Shown here: piece after piece, positions 34,409-43,877 of the stretch | How positions within the stretch are numbered: the first letter of the stretch is position 1 | How the letters are laid out: every line of letters starts with the position of its first letter | NCBI GenBank assembly: GCA_020848835.1 | Contig: JADLHJ010000097.1 | Span: 1 to 51,344, forward strand | Length of the DNA stretch: 51,344 nt | From: Candidatus Hydrogenedentota bacterium | GTDB taxonomy: Bacteria; Hydrogenedentota; Hydrogenedentia; Hydrogenedentales; SLHB01 | Reading direction: 5' to 3' | Notes under the pieces: generated by a model | Told to the model about the DNA's origin: nothing | Seen by the model: the letters and a program-made list of their open reading frames with translations, nothing else | Database searches by the model: none | Translations under genes and position numbers: made by a program

Positions 34409-35350
34409 CTACTTCGCGGGGGCAAGGCGGACGTTTTCGTCCAGGATTCCGTCCAGCATCAGATTGGCGATCCGCGGGCCGTCTTTCATCATCGTCACCC
34501 AGATGACGTGGTCAAACTCGCCCTCTGCCACGCCGCGCAGTTTTGTGCTGCCGCCGGTGGTGGCGAACACAAAGTACTTGTGGGCATGCCGCTCGAACTT
34601 CATGTAGCTGTGGCGGTGCCCCGTGAAGACGGTGTGCGGCCGGTCCTTCAGCATTTCTTCGACCTTTGCCCAGCCCGTCGGTTTCGGGTAGTCCCAAAGT
34701 GGTTTGTGCATGAACACCAGCGTCCAGCGTACGTCTTTGTTCTCATCCAGCGCCTTGCGCACGTACTCGACTTGTGCGTCGCTCATATTCGTGTCGGGCG
34801 GGTCTTCCGTGTTCAGGCAAAGGAACAACACGTCGCGGTAGCGGAAGTGGTAGTAAATCGGGCCGAAGCGCCGACGCCACTCCTCCACCATCATGTTGCT
34901 CTTCATGTCGTGATTGCCGGGGACGTGAAAGAACGGCATCTCGAGTTTGCCAACGATACCTTTGAACTCCTGCCACTCCGCATCCACCTGCGCGGCGTTT
35001 GCCTTGTCGCCTTCAATCAGGTCACCGACACTCATCACGAATTCGGGCTGTAGCAAGTTGATCTTATCGACCGCGCTCTCAAAAATCCCCGGTCGCGCGC
35101 CGCCCGTGCGGTCCGTGACGATCACGAAGTGAAACTGATTGGGATCGTTGTTGAGATCAAGGCTCGTCCATGGCTTTTGCTCTGTGGCGATGTTGTGCTC
35201 GATCTCCGCGTGCGAATGGGAATGTGTGTGCGCACAGCCGGAAACGAAAAGTACAGCGCAAACACCAAGCGCTATTTGCAGTGCGGCGGCGGGTAGACGC
35301 CGCTTTGGCTGACTCTCACGATATATAAAACGCGACGCGGTACTAATCAT
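34409..35350 (-). CDS. Calcineurin-like metallophosphoesterase lipoprotein
   Basis: This 313-residue protein has an N-terminal hydrophobic segment ending in a lipobox (VSGC near residue 38) and a following His-rich stretch HTHSHSHAEIEH. Metallophosphoesterase motifs are SVGDLIEG, HVPGNHD, FMHKPLW and FTGHRHS. The first motif, normally DxH, reads TDRTGG, so one metal ligand is replaced. Substrates cannot be predicted. The ATG overlaps the O-antigen ligase-like stop by eight bases, so it belongs to the polysaccharide operon. Confidence 0.88.
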   Translation of the reverse strand: MISTASRFIYRESQPKRRLPAAALQIALGVCAVLFVSGCAHTHSHSHAEIEHNIATEQKPWTSLDLNNDPNQFHFVIVTDRTGGARPGIFESAVDKINLLQPEFVMSVGDLIEGDKANAAQVDAEWQEFKGIVGKLEMPFFHVPGNHDMKSNMMVEEWRRRFGPIYYHFRYRDVLFLCLNTEDPPDTNMSDAQVEYVRKALDENKDVRWTLVFMHKPLWDYPKPTGWAKVEEMLKDRPHTVFTGHRHSYMKFERHAHKYFVFATTGGSTKLRGVAEGEFDHVIWVTMMKDGPRIANLMLDGILDENVRLAPAK

Positions 35351-36857
35351 ATTTTGGGTTTACACCGTCGTAGGTTTCGGTGGTCTCCGCCTCGTGCGCG
35401 GCGATATACGGCAGCGCGGCAGCCGCGGCGAAAACCATCCACCAGATTTTCTGCTGCAAAGCATGCAGGAACAGCCCGCAGAAAATAAAGGAAAGCACGC
35501 TGGCCATCAAGGTCCCCGCAAGCAACGCAAACCGCGCGCTGCCTTCGTCGCGGAAAATACGTTCGGCGCGCTGCGTATTTAACAACGCGCGAATGATAAA
35601 GAAGAGCATGATCAATAATCCGATGGTCCCCGCTTCCGCGCCAACCTGTAAGTAAAAGTTGTGCGGACCATAATAAATCGGGTTCCAGCCAAGATAGCGC
35701 ACCATCCAGCGCAGCATCTGCGCGGTGTCAGTATTTTCTTCATAGAAGCGCGGGCCAAACCCGGCGATTCCAATGCCGAGCATCGGGTATTCCTGCATGT
35801 ATTTCCACGCGTACTGTTGCAGCTCGACGCGCGCCGCCGTCGATTCGCTGCGCGAATATTTTGTGAAGTCGATGACGCGTTCTTTATACGCGGCAGGCAG
35901 CGCAAACCACGCAATTAGTAGCGCGACCGCGAGCCCCGCGACGCGATGTGGCGTGAGGCGTACGGTGTGTTTTGCGATCAGCACGAGAACGGTCAACAGA
36001 CCAACAATCAAACCCAGGCGCGTGAAGGTGAGTACAAGCGCGGCAATCTGTAGGAGCGTTATCCCTATCACGAATACCTTCGCGCCGCGCGATCGGCGCG
36101 TGGTAAACCAGTAGATATTTAGCGGCATCACCAGCAGCAACGTAAACGCCAGCCAGTTCGAGTGGCCCGTACCGCCCGTTACGCGCACCGCCGCGCCGGA
36201 CACCGTGCCTTCCGGATCCACAAATGCCAGGTCCGCGCCAGCGCCGATGCCTTCGATACCCGCAACACCGACAAACTGATAGATCGGCAATAGGTACTGC
36301 ATAATCGCGTACAGGCTCATAGCCGCTGCGCAGGACACGATGATGATCACGTAGTTGTGAAGCTTTTCTTTCGTGTCGAGCACGTGTATCGCGAAGATGA
36401 AATACGCGATAAGATTCAACATGCGGGTCCATTCGGGAAGCTGAATCCGCCAGATCAGCGAATACCCGATACTCACCAGCGACCACGCCGCAAACGCCAG
36501 CACGATCCAAACGTCCCATCCCAACCGCAGTTGCTTGCGCGCCGTGAAGGTGTGCAAAACCCACGCGGCAAGCGCAGCGATACCGCACAAGCGCGCAGCG
36601 GCGCCCGGCATCGTTATCAGCGTCCCGCCAATCGGAATCGCAATGCCGGAAATCAGCAGGAGGATTGTCGTGAGATAAAGCCCGCGCACGGGTTCGCGAA
36701 GGAAAACGAGAAACAGGTAGACGCCGATGATTGCGGCAATGGCCCAAGTGCCCGCGACGACCACCGCGATAGACAGAACGGTGCCGAGTACGACAACAAG
36801 ACCGACGGTCATGGCGTTGATCGACCCGGGTATATCGGTACGTGGTAGCGCGGCCAT
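35343..36857 (-). CDS. O-antigen ligase/polymerase family membrane protein
   Basis: This is a 504-residue, roughly twelve-helix protein of the Wzy/WaaL family. The start is the ATG at 36857, which has GGAGG eight bases upstream; a GTG two codons earlier is too close to it. A large periplasmic loop lies at about 330-420, with GIGIAGFGPRFYEE and the HNFYLQVGAEAG motif holding the conserved His. It joins or polymerises polysaccharide repeat units at the outer face of the inner membrane. It lies between the flippase and the metallophosphoesterase. Confidence 0.88.
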   Translation of the reverse strand: MAALPRTDIPGSINAMTVGLVVVLGTVLSIAVVVAGTWAIAAIIGVYLFLVFLREPVRGLYLTTILLLISGIAIPIGGTLITMPGAAARLCGIAALAAWVLHTFTARKQLRLGWDVWIVLAFAAWSLVSIGYSLIWRIQLPEWTRMLNLIAYFIFAIHVLDTKEKLHNYVIIIVSCAAAMSLYAIMQYLLPIYQFVGVAGIEGIGAGADLAFVDPEGTVSGAAVRVTGGTGHSNWLAFTLLLVMPLNIYWFTTRRSRGAKVFVIGITLLQIAALVLTFTRLGLIVGLLTVLVLIAKHTVRLTPHRVAGLAVALLIAWFALPAAYKERVIDFTKYSRSESTAARVELQQYAWKYMQEYPMLGIGIAGFGPRFYEENTDTAQMLRWMVRYLGWNPIYYGPHNFYLQVGAEAGTIGLLIMLFFIIRALLNTQRAERIFRDEGSARFALLAGTLMASVLSFIFCGLFLHALQQKIWWMVFAAAAALPYIAAHEAETTETYDGVNPKYD

Positions 36858-36945
36858 GTACACGGCCTCCCCAATAGGTTGCGCGAGCAGCCCACAAACT
36901 GGGCCATCTATACTATATATAGCCTAATCGGCGAACCAATGTCCA

Positions 36946-38253
36946 CTATATTGTGCCGGCGGGTCGCGGTTCCGCCGGTTTCCGGCGCATCACGTGCCAC
37001 AGCGCCAGCGCGTAGGTCACAACCCCCATCGTGCCTTTGGTAGCGGCGACGACCCAGGCCATGCCAAACACGCCGAAGGCGGGGACCATCGCGAGACCAC
37101 CTATCAGTATGGCGATCATTTTAGCGCATTCAAGCGCCGCAATGCTGCGGGATTTTCCTAGGCCATACAGCGTCGCCCCGGCGGGTGCGCTGCCGAGCGC
37201 GAATGCGGTGCCGATGAGCAGCAGGGCGAACAGCGCGCCGGTGTCCGCGTACACGTTTCCAAACGTGAGGTCCGCGATGAAGTTTGCGCCAAGAACCAGG
37301 GGCACGAGCGTCGCGAATCCCATGGCCGTAGGCAAACCAAATCCGCGCAGAAATTCCAACAGCTCGCGGCGTTCGTGCAAGCGGCTCGCGCGCGGAAGCA
37401 GAACGTTGAACAAGGTGATGATCACCAGATCGCCCAGCAAGGTGAGTTGCACCGCGGCACAGTAATCGCCGACGGAATCTTTCGGCACATCGAACGCAGC
37501 GATCAGAAAGACATCCAACCGCTGCGCAAGGCTGGTGAACGCGCACGCGGCAATCACCCATTTCGTAAAGTGCCAAATCTCGCGCCAAATCGACGAAGGA
37601 ATCGCGTCGCGGCCCGCGGTTACCACCGGCGCAATGAACCATGCAAGTGCGGCAATCACCACCGGCGCGCCGGCGTACGCCACGAACATATTGGTTACAT
37701 CGGCGCTACCCGACACGGCGAGCGCGCCAACGGCAGCAAGACGTGCGAGCGCGCCGCATACTTCAAGCAGCGCATACGCGCCAAACTGTTGCCGCGCCTG
37801 GTAACTGCTCTGCACAAACGCATACATCATCGCCAACGCCGCGCCCACAAATGCAAGGCCAAGCGTAGTAAGCGGCACAAGCGCGCCGCCTTCGCGCAGG
37901 AAGATGATCTGCTGTATGGGCCACACGAGTATCGCGCCCGCGACCAAGATGGCCGCGGCAAGCGCCAGCTTCACACGAAGCACCGCGCGCATGTAGTGCG
38001 CGGCCTGCGCTCCGGTGGATTCCGCGGCGCCCACGAATCGCACCAGCGCTGTGTCCAAGGCTGGACCTGCGAGTTCTGACGCGACCTTCATGATGGTAAG
38101 GAGAATGACCAGGTCGCCGTAGTGCGCGCGGCCCAAGGTGCGACCGAGCAACGCAATGGTGAAAAACGTCGCCAGACTGCCGACACCGCGCGCAAGGAAG
38201 ACGGAACTAAACGCGCCAAACCACGACGCGCGCAATTTTTCCAGCAACGACAT
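36946..38253 (-). CDS. Wzx-type polysaccharide flippase
   Basis: This is a 435-residue MATE/MOP-superfamily flippase with about twelve membrane helices. The start is at MSLLEKL; further in-frame codons upstream give an atypical His/Arg-rich leader. It would turn undecaprenyl-linked oligosaccharide units across the inner membrane. It is encoded 32 bases downstream of the initiating sugar transferase and 88 bases upstream of the Wzy-like gene, the usual Wzx/Wzy-pathway order. Confidence 0.88.
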   Translation of the reverse strand: MSLLEKLRASWFGAFSSVFLARGVGSLATFFTIALLGRTLGRAHYGDLVILLTIMKVASELAGPALDTALVRFVGAAESTGAQAAHYMRAVLRVKLALAAAILVAGAILVWPIQQIIFLREGGALVPLTTLGLAFVGAALAMMYAFVQSSYQARQQFGAYALLEVCGALARLAAVGALAVSGSADVTNMFVAYAGAPVVIAALAWFIAPVVTAGRDAIPSSIWREIWHFTKWVIAACAFTSLAQRLDVFLIAAFDVPKDSVGDYCAAVQLTLLGDLVIITLFNVLLPRASRLHERRELLEFLRGFGLPTAMGFATLVPLVLGANFIADLTFGNVYADTGALFALLLIGTAFALGSAPAGATLYGLGKSRSIAALECAKMIAILIGGLAMVPAFGVFGMAWVVAATKGTMGVVTYALALWHVMRRKPAEPRPAGTI

Positions 38254-38285
38254 TTGAGTACGGGCCAGCGGCTCGCCCGAATGCG

Positions 38286-39731
38286 TCACCGCGCGCCGTG
38301 ACCCGTGATGACGACCTGCACTGTGCGCATGAGGATGCGCAGGTCCTGTTCGAGCGACCAGTTGTCGATGTAGGCGAGATCCAGTTCGACCCATTCGTCA
38401 AAGGCGACGTCGCTGCGGCCGCTGACTTGCTGCAAGCCCGTGATGCCGGGGCGCACGCTCAAACGCCGCCGCTGATCCCATGAATACTGCGCCACTTCCT
38501 TCGGCACCGGCGGGCGCGGGCCCACGAGGCTCATGTCGCCGAGGAGCACATTGATGAACTGCGGTAGCTCGTCGATCGACGTCTTCCGAATGAACTTTCC
38601 GATACGCGTCATACGCGGATCGGCCTTCATCTTGAACACCGGCCCGTCCGCCTCGTTGTGCGCCGCAAGCGATTCTTTCAACGCTTCCGCGTTGGGGACC
38701 ATCGAGCGGAATTTGATGCACTTAAATTTGCGGCCGTTCAGGCCAACGCGATCCTGTAGAAAGAAAACCGGGCCGCGCGAATCGAGCTTGATGATGATTC
38801 CCATGATTGGGAAGAACCACCACGCTACGGTCAGCACAAACACCAGCGCGCCAATCATATCAATCGTGCGCTTGAGCAGTAGCTGCCCTTGCGCTTCAGG
38901 GATTGCGGACAGCGACAGCAACGGAATGTCTTCGAGCTGATGCACGCGGCTCGTCGCCACGCGCAACGGAAACAAATCGGCAATCATGCGCACCGGCACG
39001 CCGACGCCTTCGCACAGGTGCGCGGCGCTGTTAATCGTCGTGTAGTACTTGCGCACGGGCAGGCAGATATACACCTCGTCGATCACCTGTTCGAGCAGCA
39101 CGCGTTCGAGGTCATGCACGCTGCCGAGATACTCGACATTGAAATCTTTCAGGTGCTTTGCGCGATCCGGTTCGTCGTCGAGCAGTCCTACAAGGTGATA
39201 GCCGTACTGCCCGTGGCCCACCATGATCTCGACCAGATGCCGCGCGCGCGGGTTCGCGCCAATGACAAGGATCTGTCGGAAGTTGTAGCCCTTGCGGCGA
39301 ATGCTCCACAGGAACAGCCGCATCGCCACGCGAAAGATCAGGATATAAACAATCACCGCCGCGCCGAAAAGCCCGAAGTATTCGCGGTCAATCGTAGCGC
39401 GCAGGAAGAACAACATCAGAATCAACGACACGCCAAGCGCAAAGGCCAACGTACGGCCGATGGCGAGAAGCTGCGTCAACAGGCTGTCCCCGCGCTGAGA
39501 GGAGAATAGCCGCGAATCGGTCGCGCCAAGCAGCCATGCGAGGATGAACAACCCGAAGTACATCCGGTGTTGAATGAGTTCCTCGCGCCATGAATTTATG
39601 CCGCGCGCCGGATCGGCCAATTCGGGATACAGAATCCAGGACGCGGTAACTGCCGCGCCAAGAATCAACACCACGTCAAACGCGGCGAGCGTGAGCGTGA
39701 GTACCCCGGCATTTCGCTTCATGAAATTCAT
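38286..39731 (-). CDS. Polyprenyl glycosylphosphotransferase (initiating sugar transferase)
   Basis: This 481-residue protein has four N-terminal membrane helices (to about 130), a Rossmann-like CoA-binding-type domain (about 150-270, VIGANPRARHLVEIM) and a C-terminal bacterial sugar transferase domain from about 285. The latter has KRTIDMIGALVF, FKCIKFRSM and the DELPQFINVLLGDMSLVGPRP signature. It is WcaJ/WbaP-like and places the first sugar-phosphate on undecaprenyl phosphate. It is the first gene of the 39.7-34.4 kb exopolysaccharide operon. Confidence 0.94.
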   Translation of the reverse strand: MNFMKRNAGVLTLTLAAFDVVLILGAAVTASWILYPELADPARGINSWREELIQHRMYFGLFILAWLLGATDSRLFSSQRGDSLLTQLLAIGRTLAFALGVSLILMLFFLRATIDREYFGLFGAAVIVYILIFRVAMRLFLWSIRRKGYNFRQILVIGANPRARHLVEIMVGHGQYGYHLVGLLDDEPDRAKHLKDFNVEYLGSVHDLERVLLEQVIDEVYICLPVRKYYTTINSAAHLCEGVGVPVRMIADLFPLRVATSRVHQLEDIPLLSLSAIPEAQGQLLLKRTIDMIGALVFVLTVAWWFFPIMGIIIKLDSRGPVFFLQDRVGLNGRKFKCIKFRSMVPNAEALKESLAAHNEADGPVFKMKADPRMTRIGKFIRKTSIDELPQFINVLLGDMSLVGPRPPVPKEVAQYSWDQRRRLSVRPGITGLQQVSGRSDVAFDEWVELDLAYIDNWSLEQDLRILMRTVQVVITGHGAR

Positions 39732-40047
39732 GGTGTGATTACTATGGTCACGGCATCACCGCAACCGGACGGAAGGCCTAAAACGGCGGGCCTGTCGGCG
39801 GGGAATTGGACCCTTCTTGCTCCAGTGCTGCGCGATCGCGCTTATCCTTGGCTCGGTCTTGCTAACTGCTTAAAACCTACAGTGCAAAGGGTATCGCGCA
39901 GTTCAAGGAGTTGTCAAATATAGTCGCATTTCTCGCGCTCGCATCGAAAAGTAGCGCCGCGTTCCGGCGAACGCTGCGCTACTGGGCGGCCAAATACTAA
40001 TGGTCGAATCGAACGAGGTAGCTCAGAACGAATACCCCTCACGCGCG
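39732..40047. other. Intergenic region upstream of the exopolysaccharide operon
   Basis: This 316-base gap lies between the CocE-like stop and the sugar transferase start. It holds a candidate minus-strand promoter at 39890-39917, followed by a leader of about 150 bases. No clear hairpin terminator for the CocE-like gene and no credible coding frame were seen. Confidence 0.45.
39890..39917 (-). promoter_or_regulatory. Candidate promoter of the exopolysaccharide operon
   Basis: A perfect TTGACA (39917-39912) is followed after 16 bases by GATACC (39895-39890) on the minus strand. The -10 is weak. It would leave a leader of about 150 bases before the sugar transferase ATG. Confidence 0.33.
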
Positions 40048-41919
40048 TCACCGCGCCACAACCGGCAATTCGATCTTCGAAGCCTGCGTCGCGCTCCGCA
40101 TCATCGTAATTGTGGGCTCGCCCGTCTTCGGGTTGCGCGCAAAACATGAGGCGTCGTGCCCCGCGATGGCCACGCGAATCCGGTCGCCCTTGCGCAGCAA
40201 TACTGAAGTAGGAATCAAATCAAAAGAAATCTCGGTGACTTCACCCGGCGTCAACATCTGCACGTCCGCGCGAGCAAAAGTGTGATATGGCCCAAGCTCC
40301 GAATAAGGCGGCGTTGCGGTCGAAACCGCCCGGTGCCGCGCGTGCAGCATTCCCTCAGTCAGATACGTAACGCGGCCTGACGCATCCACGCGTTCGAGAT
40401 AGACGAAGAAAGCGCCGTCGTTTTCGGTCGAAGACGCATACAGCGTCACCACCGGCGATCCGGTTATCTCTGTATCTTTATCAAGTGGCGGCGACGTGTA
40501 GGACAGCAGTTTCTTGTCCTGCTCCGCACGATCCGCGTACACGACATCTTCGCCCTGCGCTTCCGTGCGCCAGCGGTTGCGCTCGCCGGTGGTCGCCGTG
40601 AAGTCGACTTTATACGCATCGGACGCATCGGCATCCGCGGGCGCGGAGGGCGACAATGCGTTGTTCGGCGAGAAGTACCACGCGCGCGGCGCAACGCCTT
40701 TTGGCGGCCACACGTCGGTGGTTTTCCATTTGTTCTCGCCCATTGTGTAATAGGAAATCTGCCGCGCTTCTTCTGCGTCACTATCTTTTAAGTGCGCGGA
40801 GAAGAATTGAATCAACTGCTGTTCGCGCTTTTCCTTCGTCATTTCGAGCGCCGCATTCGCGCCGTTGAACGGATTTGCGTCAAAACGCCCTTGGTGGGAC
40901 CACGGCCCAATCACCACGCGCATCGGATTCGAGAAGGTGTTGTATCGACTCAGCGCTCCGCACACCGTCGCCGCATCAAGCCAACTCACCCATACAAACA
41001 TCGGGGCTTGCGACTGCTCGATAGCCTCCTTCTTCGCATACGAACTAAACGCCGCAAACGGCGGCCCGCTGCCAAAGGAATCGTCTTTGTATTCGGCCTT
41101 GCGCGCGGCGGCGTAAACGTCCGCATTCTGGTTGCGCAGTTGCAGCGCCGCGGCGAGCAGCGATCCAGACGAATCTTCGCTCACACGCTTCACGCCCGTG
41201 ATCACGCGTTTTAACGTCTCGACGTCGTGTCCTTTCAGTTTTGCGACGGCAACGAGATCGTTGTTGTCGAGCATGTGCGTGCCGTCGCGCCAAAAGCGAA
41301 TGAACCATTCATTTAACACACCGCCTGGCGACACCAGATTCAGCCAAGGATCGAAATCGCTGAACATCGGCGCGACGGCCTTCACCGCGGGATGATTGCG
41401 CGTCAGCAACAATTCCGCCGCAGTGCCTTCATACGCGCAACCCATCGCGCCAACTTTGCCGTTCGACCACGTTTGCGTGATAACCCAATCGACCACTTCC
41501 CTGTAATCGTTGAGTTCGTCTTCGGTGAAGGGATGCAGCCGCGCCCCGTAAGATGCGCCAGTGCCGCGCGCATCGACATATACCAGCGCGAATCCTGCCG
41601 CGCCAAATGCGTCTGCCTCGGGCTTGTTCATATCTTCCGTTGGCACAGCACCCACCGCACCCAGCACGCGAAACGCACCCGTGCGCTCCGCAAGACCCAC
41701 CGCGCGCCAATAACTGGTCATCTTAAGAACGGCGGGGACTTTCTGCCCCTTGGCAAGAGTCGCGGGCACCCACACATCAACGGCAATCTTCACGCCGTCG
41801 CGCATGGTGAGATAGATGGATTGGTTTTGCGGTATTCCCGCGGGCGTCATGGTGTCCGCGGCAAAAGCGATGGATAACGCGCTTACGAGGAGTGCGACAA
41901 TAAAGGCCCGAACGTTCAT
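40048..41919 (-). CDS. CocE/NonD-family hydrolase with altered nucleophile site
   Basis: This 623-residue exported protein has a signal peptide at 1-20. An alpha/beta-hydrolase domain is followed by the X-Pro dipeptidyl-peptidase C-terminal beta domain (about 400-620). The family resembles CocE and glutaryl-7-ACA acylases. The nucleophile elbow, normally G-x-S-Y-x-G, reads G-C-A-Y-E-G here: Cys161-Ala162 (codons TGC GCG). So the catalytic Ser is Ala, one base from a Ser codon (TCG). Either the enzyme is inactive, or the neighbouring Cys serves, or there is a sequence error. It is probably a single-gene unit. Confidence 0.85.
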   Translation of the reverse strand: MNVRAFIVALLVSALSIAFAADTMTPAGIPQNQSIYLTMRDGVKIAVDVWVPATLAKGQKVPAVLKMTSYWRAVGLAERTGAFRVLGAVGAVPTEDMNKPEADAFGAAGFALVYVDARGTGASYGARLHPFTEDELNDYREVVDWVITQTWSNGKVGAMGCAYEGTAAELLLTRNHPAVKAVAPMFSDFDPWLNLVSPGGVLNEWFIRFWRDGTHMLDNNDLVAVAKLKGHDVETLKRVITGVKRVSEDSSGSLLAAALQLRNQNADVYAAARKAEYKDDSFGSGPPFAAFSSYAKKEAIEQSQAPMFVWVSWLDAATVCGALSRYNTFSNPMRVVIGPWSHQGRFDANPFNGANAALEMTKEKREQQLIQFFSAHLKDSDAEEARQISYYTMGENKWKTTDVWPPKGVAPRAWYFSPNNALSPSAPADADASDAYKVDFTATTGERNRWRTEAQGEDVVYADRAEQDKKLLSYTSPPLDKDTEITGSPVVTLYASSTENDGAFFVYLERVDASGRVTYLTEGMLHARHRAVSTATPPYSELGPYHTFARADVQMLTPGEVTEISFDLIPTSVLLRKGDRIRVAIAGHDASCFARNPKTGEPTITMMRSATQASKIELPVVAR

Positions 41920-42070
41920 TTTTTAGATGCTCACGTTTGAAGACGAAACGCGAAAAAGTACACGGAATCGGCCCACGATTGCGAATCCAGCAGGAGAACT
42001 TGATAAGCAATCGCTCGTCAGAGCACCTCAAAACGGCATGTAACGGCTAGGGTGAATTGCGGACACTACC

Positions 42071-42172
42071 ACATCCCCCTCAATCCCCCTTCAAAGGGGG
42101 ACTTAAGAATTGCTCAACGACTCTATTGGCGCTGCATTAAGTCCCCCTTTGAAGGGGGATTCAGGGGGATGT
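42071..42172. repeat. Large nested palindrome with 36-base arms
   Basis: Left arm 42071-42106 and right arm 42137-42172 are reverse complements at 35 of 36 bases, separated by 30 bases. Each arm contains a smaller palindrome (CCCCCTTCAAAGGGGG on the left, CCCCCTTTGAAGGGGG on the right). Elements of this kind are dispersed in many bacterial genomes. It lies just past the decarboxylase stop and could end its transcript. Confidence 0.88.
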
Positions 42173-42187
42173 CATCGCGGCACAAAC

Positions 42188-43621
42188 TTAACTCTCCAGA
42201 GCACTTTGACACTCCGTGGCTGTCGCCCGAACTGTATCGAGCAACTTTGCGAGATGCGTTTCGGTCGTCAGCGGATTCAGCAGCGTCACGCGCAGGTGCC
42301 AGCCTTTCGGCAATTTTGCCTGCACTATGTAGAACGCACCCGAACGCACCAACCGTTTTCGAATCGCGGTGTTGAGCGCGTCAACGTCGCTCACACCCTT
42401 TGGCGTATGCCGAAAGCAAACAATGTTGCAGTCAGGTTCGATTGCCAGCTCGAAATCGTCCGAGTCATTGATCTTTCCCGCAAAAGTACGTGCGAGATCA
42501 TATTGCCGCGTCACGTAGTCCGCGAAAAACGTCGTGCCGTAACACATCAACCCCGCGTATACCTTTAAGCACAGCATGCGCTTCGTGCATTCCATCGTGC
42601 GATGACCGGGGTTGTACCACTCCTCTTGCGGACTCTTCTCGATCAAATACGACGCGCGGTCATCAAAGGTGCAGAACGAGTGCGCGGCATCGCGAAAGAT
42701 TACACCCGTGACGAGTGCGGGCATCAACATCATCTTGTGCGCGTCGAACACGACGGAGTCCGCGCGTTCGCACCCATTCAACAAATGACGATATTTTTCG
42801 CTCAGACCCGCGGGCCCGCCGTGCGCCGCATCAACATGAAACCAAAGATCGTGTTTCGCGCAGAAATTCGCAATAGCGGCAAGCGGATCGTAGGAACCCG
42901 TCGCTGTTGTGCAGGCACTGCCCACGACGCAGATCGGGCGGCGTCCCGCTTCCTCGGCGCGTTTATATGCTTCCGGCAACGCATCTGGCCGCAGGCGAAA
43001 TTCGTCATCACTCGGCACGGGTATCGCCGCGCCTTCGCCCCAGCCCATGATCTTCACCGCGCGCTTCACGGAATAGTGCGCCTGATCCGACACGAGCACC
43101 GCGGGCGGCTTTCCGTTCAGCATGCTTTCCTTCACGCGACGCATCGCGAGCAGCGCCGTCAGATTGCCAACGGAACCACCCGACGTTAAGACGCCATCGC
43201 ACGCCGCATCAAACCCCACCACGCCACCCATGAATTTGATGAGTGCGCGTTCCATCGCAACGCCCTGCGGCCCCATTTCGTAAACCGCCATGCCGTTGTT
43301 CAGGAGCGACGCCACCATGTCGCACAGCGCGGCCATCGGCATCGGCCCCGGCACCTGGTGGCCCATGTAGTGCGGATGATGCAGATGGTTCGCCTGATCG
43401 ACGGCGCGCGCGAGTAGCGCGTTTAGATCGTCCGCCGGCCTCTCGGGAAACGTCTGCGGCCAGCGCTGCAGCATTGCGTCCGGCTCGACCCACGGCAGCA
43501 CGGGCATCGCCGTGTCCGTAGTGGCGCGCGCGAGATAATCTGCGAGTGTATCGATCAGCGCGTGACCTTGTTTACGAAAAGTCTCCGGGTGAAACGCATC
43601 GGGTGCAGAACTGTCGGGCAT
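42188..43621 (-). CDS. PLP-dependent group II amino-acid decarboxylase
   Basis: This 477-residue enzyme starts at MPDSSAPD, with AGGAG seven bases upstream. The PLP-binding Lys is 296 (in FDAHKMML, where the family usually has DPHKW), and the cofactor-ring Asp lies in WFHVDAAHGG. The closest architecture is that of aromatic-L-amino-acid, glutamate and 2,4-diaminobutyrate decarboxylases. The substrate is not certain. It stands alone, with the large palindrome downstream and a 250-base non-coding stretch upstream. Confidence 0.9.
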   Translation of the reverse strand: MPDSSAPDAFHPETFRKQGHALIDTLADYLARATTDTAMPVLPWVEPDAMLQRWPQTFPERPADDLNALLARAVDQANHLHHPHYMGHQVPGPMPMAALCDMVASLLNNGMAVYEMGPQGVAMERALIKFMGGVVGFDAACDGVLTSGGSVGNLTALLAMRRVKESMLNGKPPAVLVSDQAHYSVKRAVKIMGWGEGAAIPVPSDDEFRLRPDALPEAYKRAEEAGRRPICVVGSACTTATGSYDPLAAIANFCAKHDLWFHVDAAHGGPAGLSEKYRHLLNGCERADSVVFDAHKMMLMPALVTGVIFRDAAHSFCTFDDRASYLIEKSPQEEWYNPGHRTMECTKRMLCLKVYAGLMCYGTTFFADYVTRQYDLARTFAGKINDSDDFELAIEPDCNIVCFRHTPKGVSDVDALNTAIRKRLVRSGAFYIVQAKLPKGWHLRVTLLNPLTTETHLAKLLDTVRATATECQSALES

Positions 43622-43877
43622 GAATAACTCCTGGAAAGGGCGCAATTCTCGCAAGCGCGGCTGGGCCAGTCAACGTGCTAACGCGGGACCATGCGCACAT
43701 CAGGATCTACACGCTTATCCATTAGGCCACGGCGTTGCACTCGGGACTCCCCACGAAAGCACGAGGGACCCGAAGTACTGGTATTTCCGTACGCGAATTA
43801 AGCCATGTTTTATTGACGAATCGGGAAATAGAACACAGCGCAGTGATGTGGATTCGAAAAGTGCGTAATTGTGTGCG

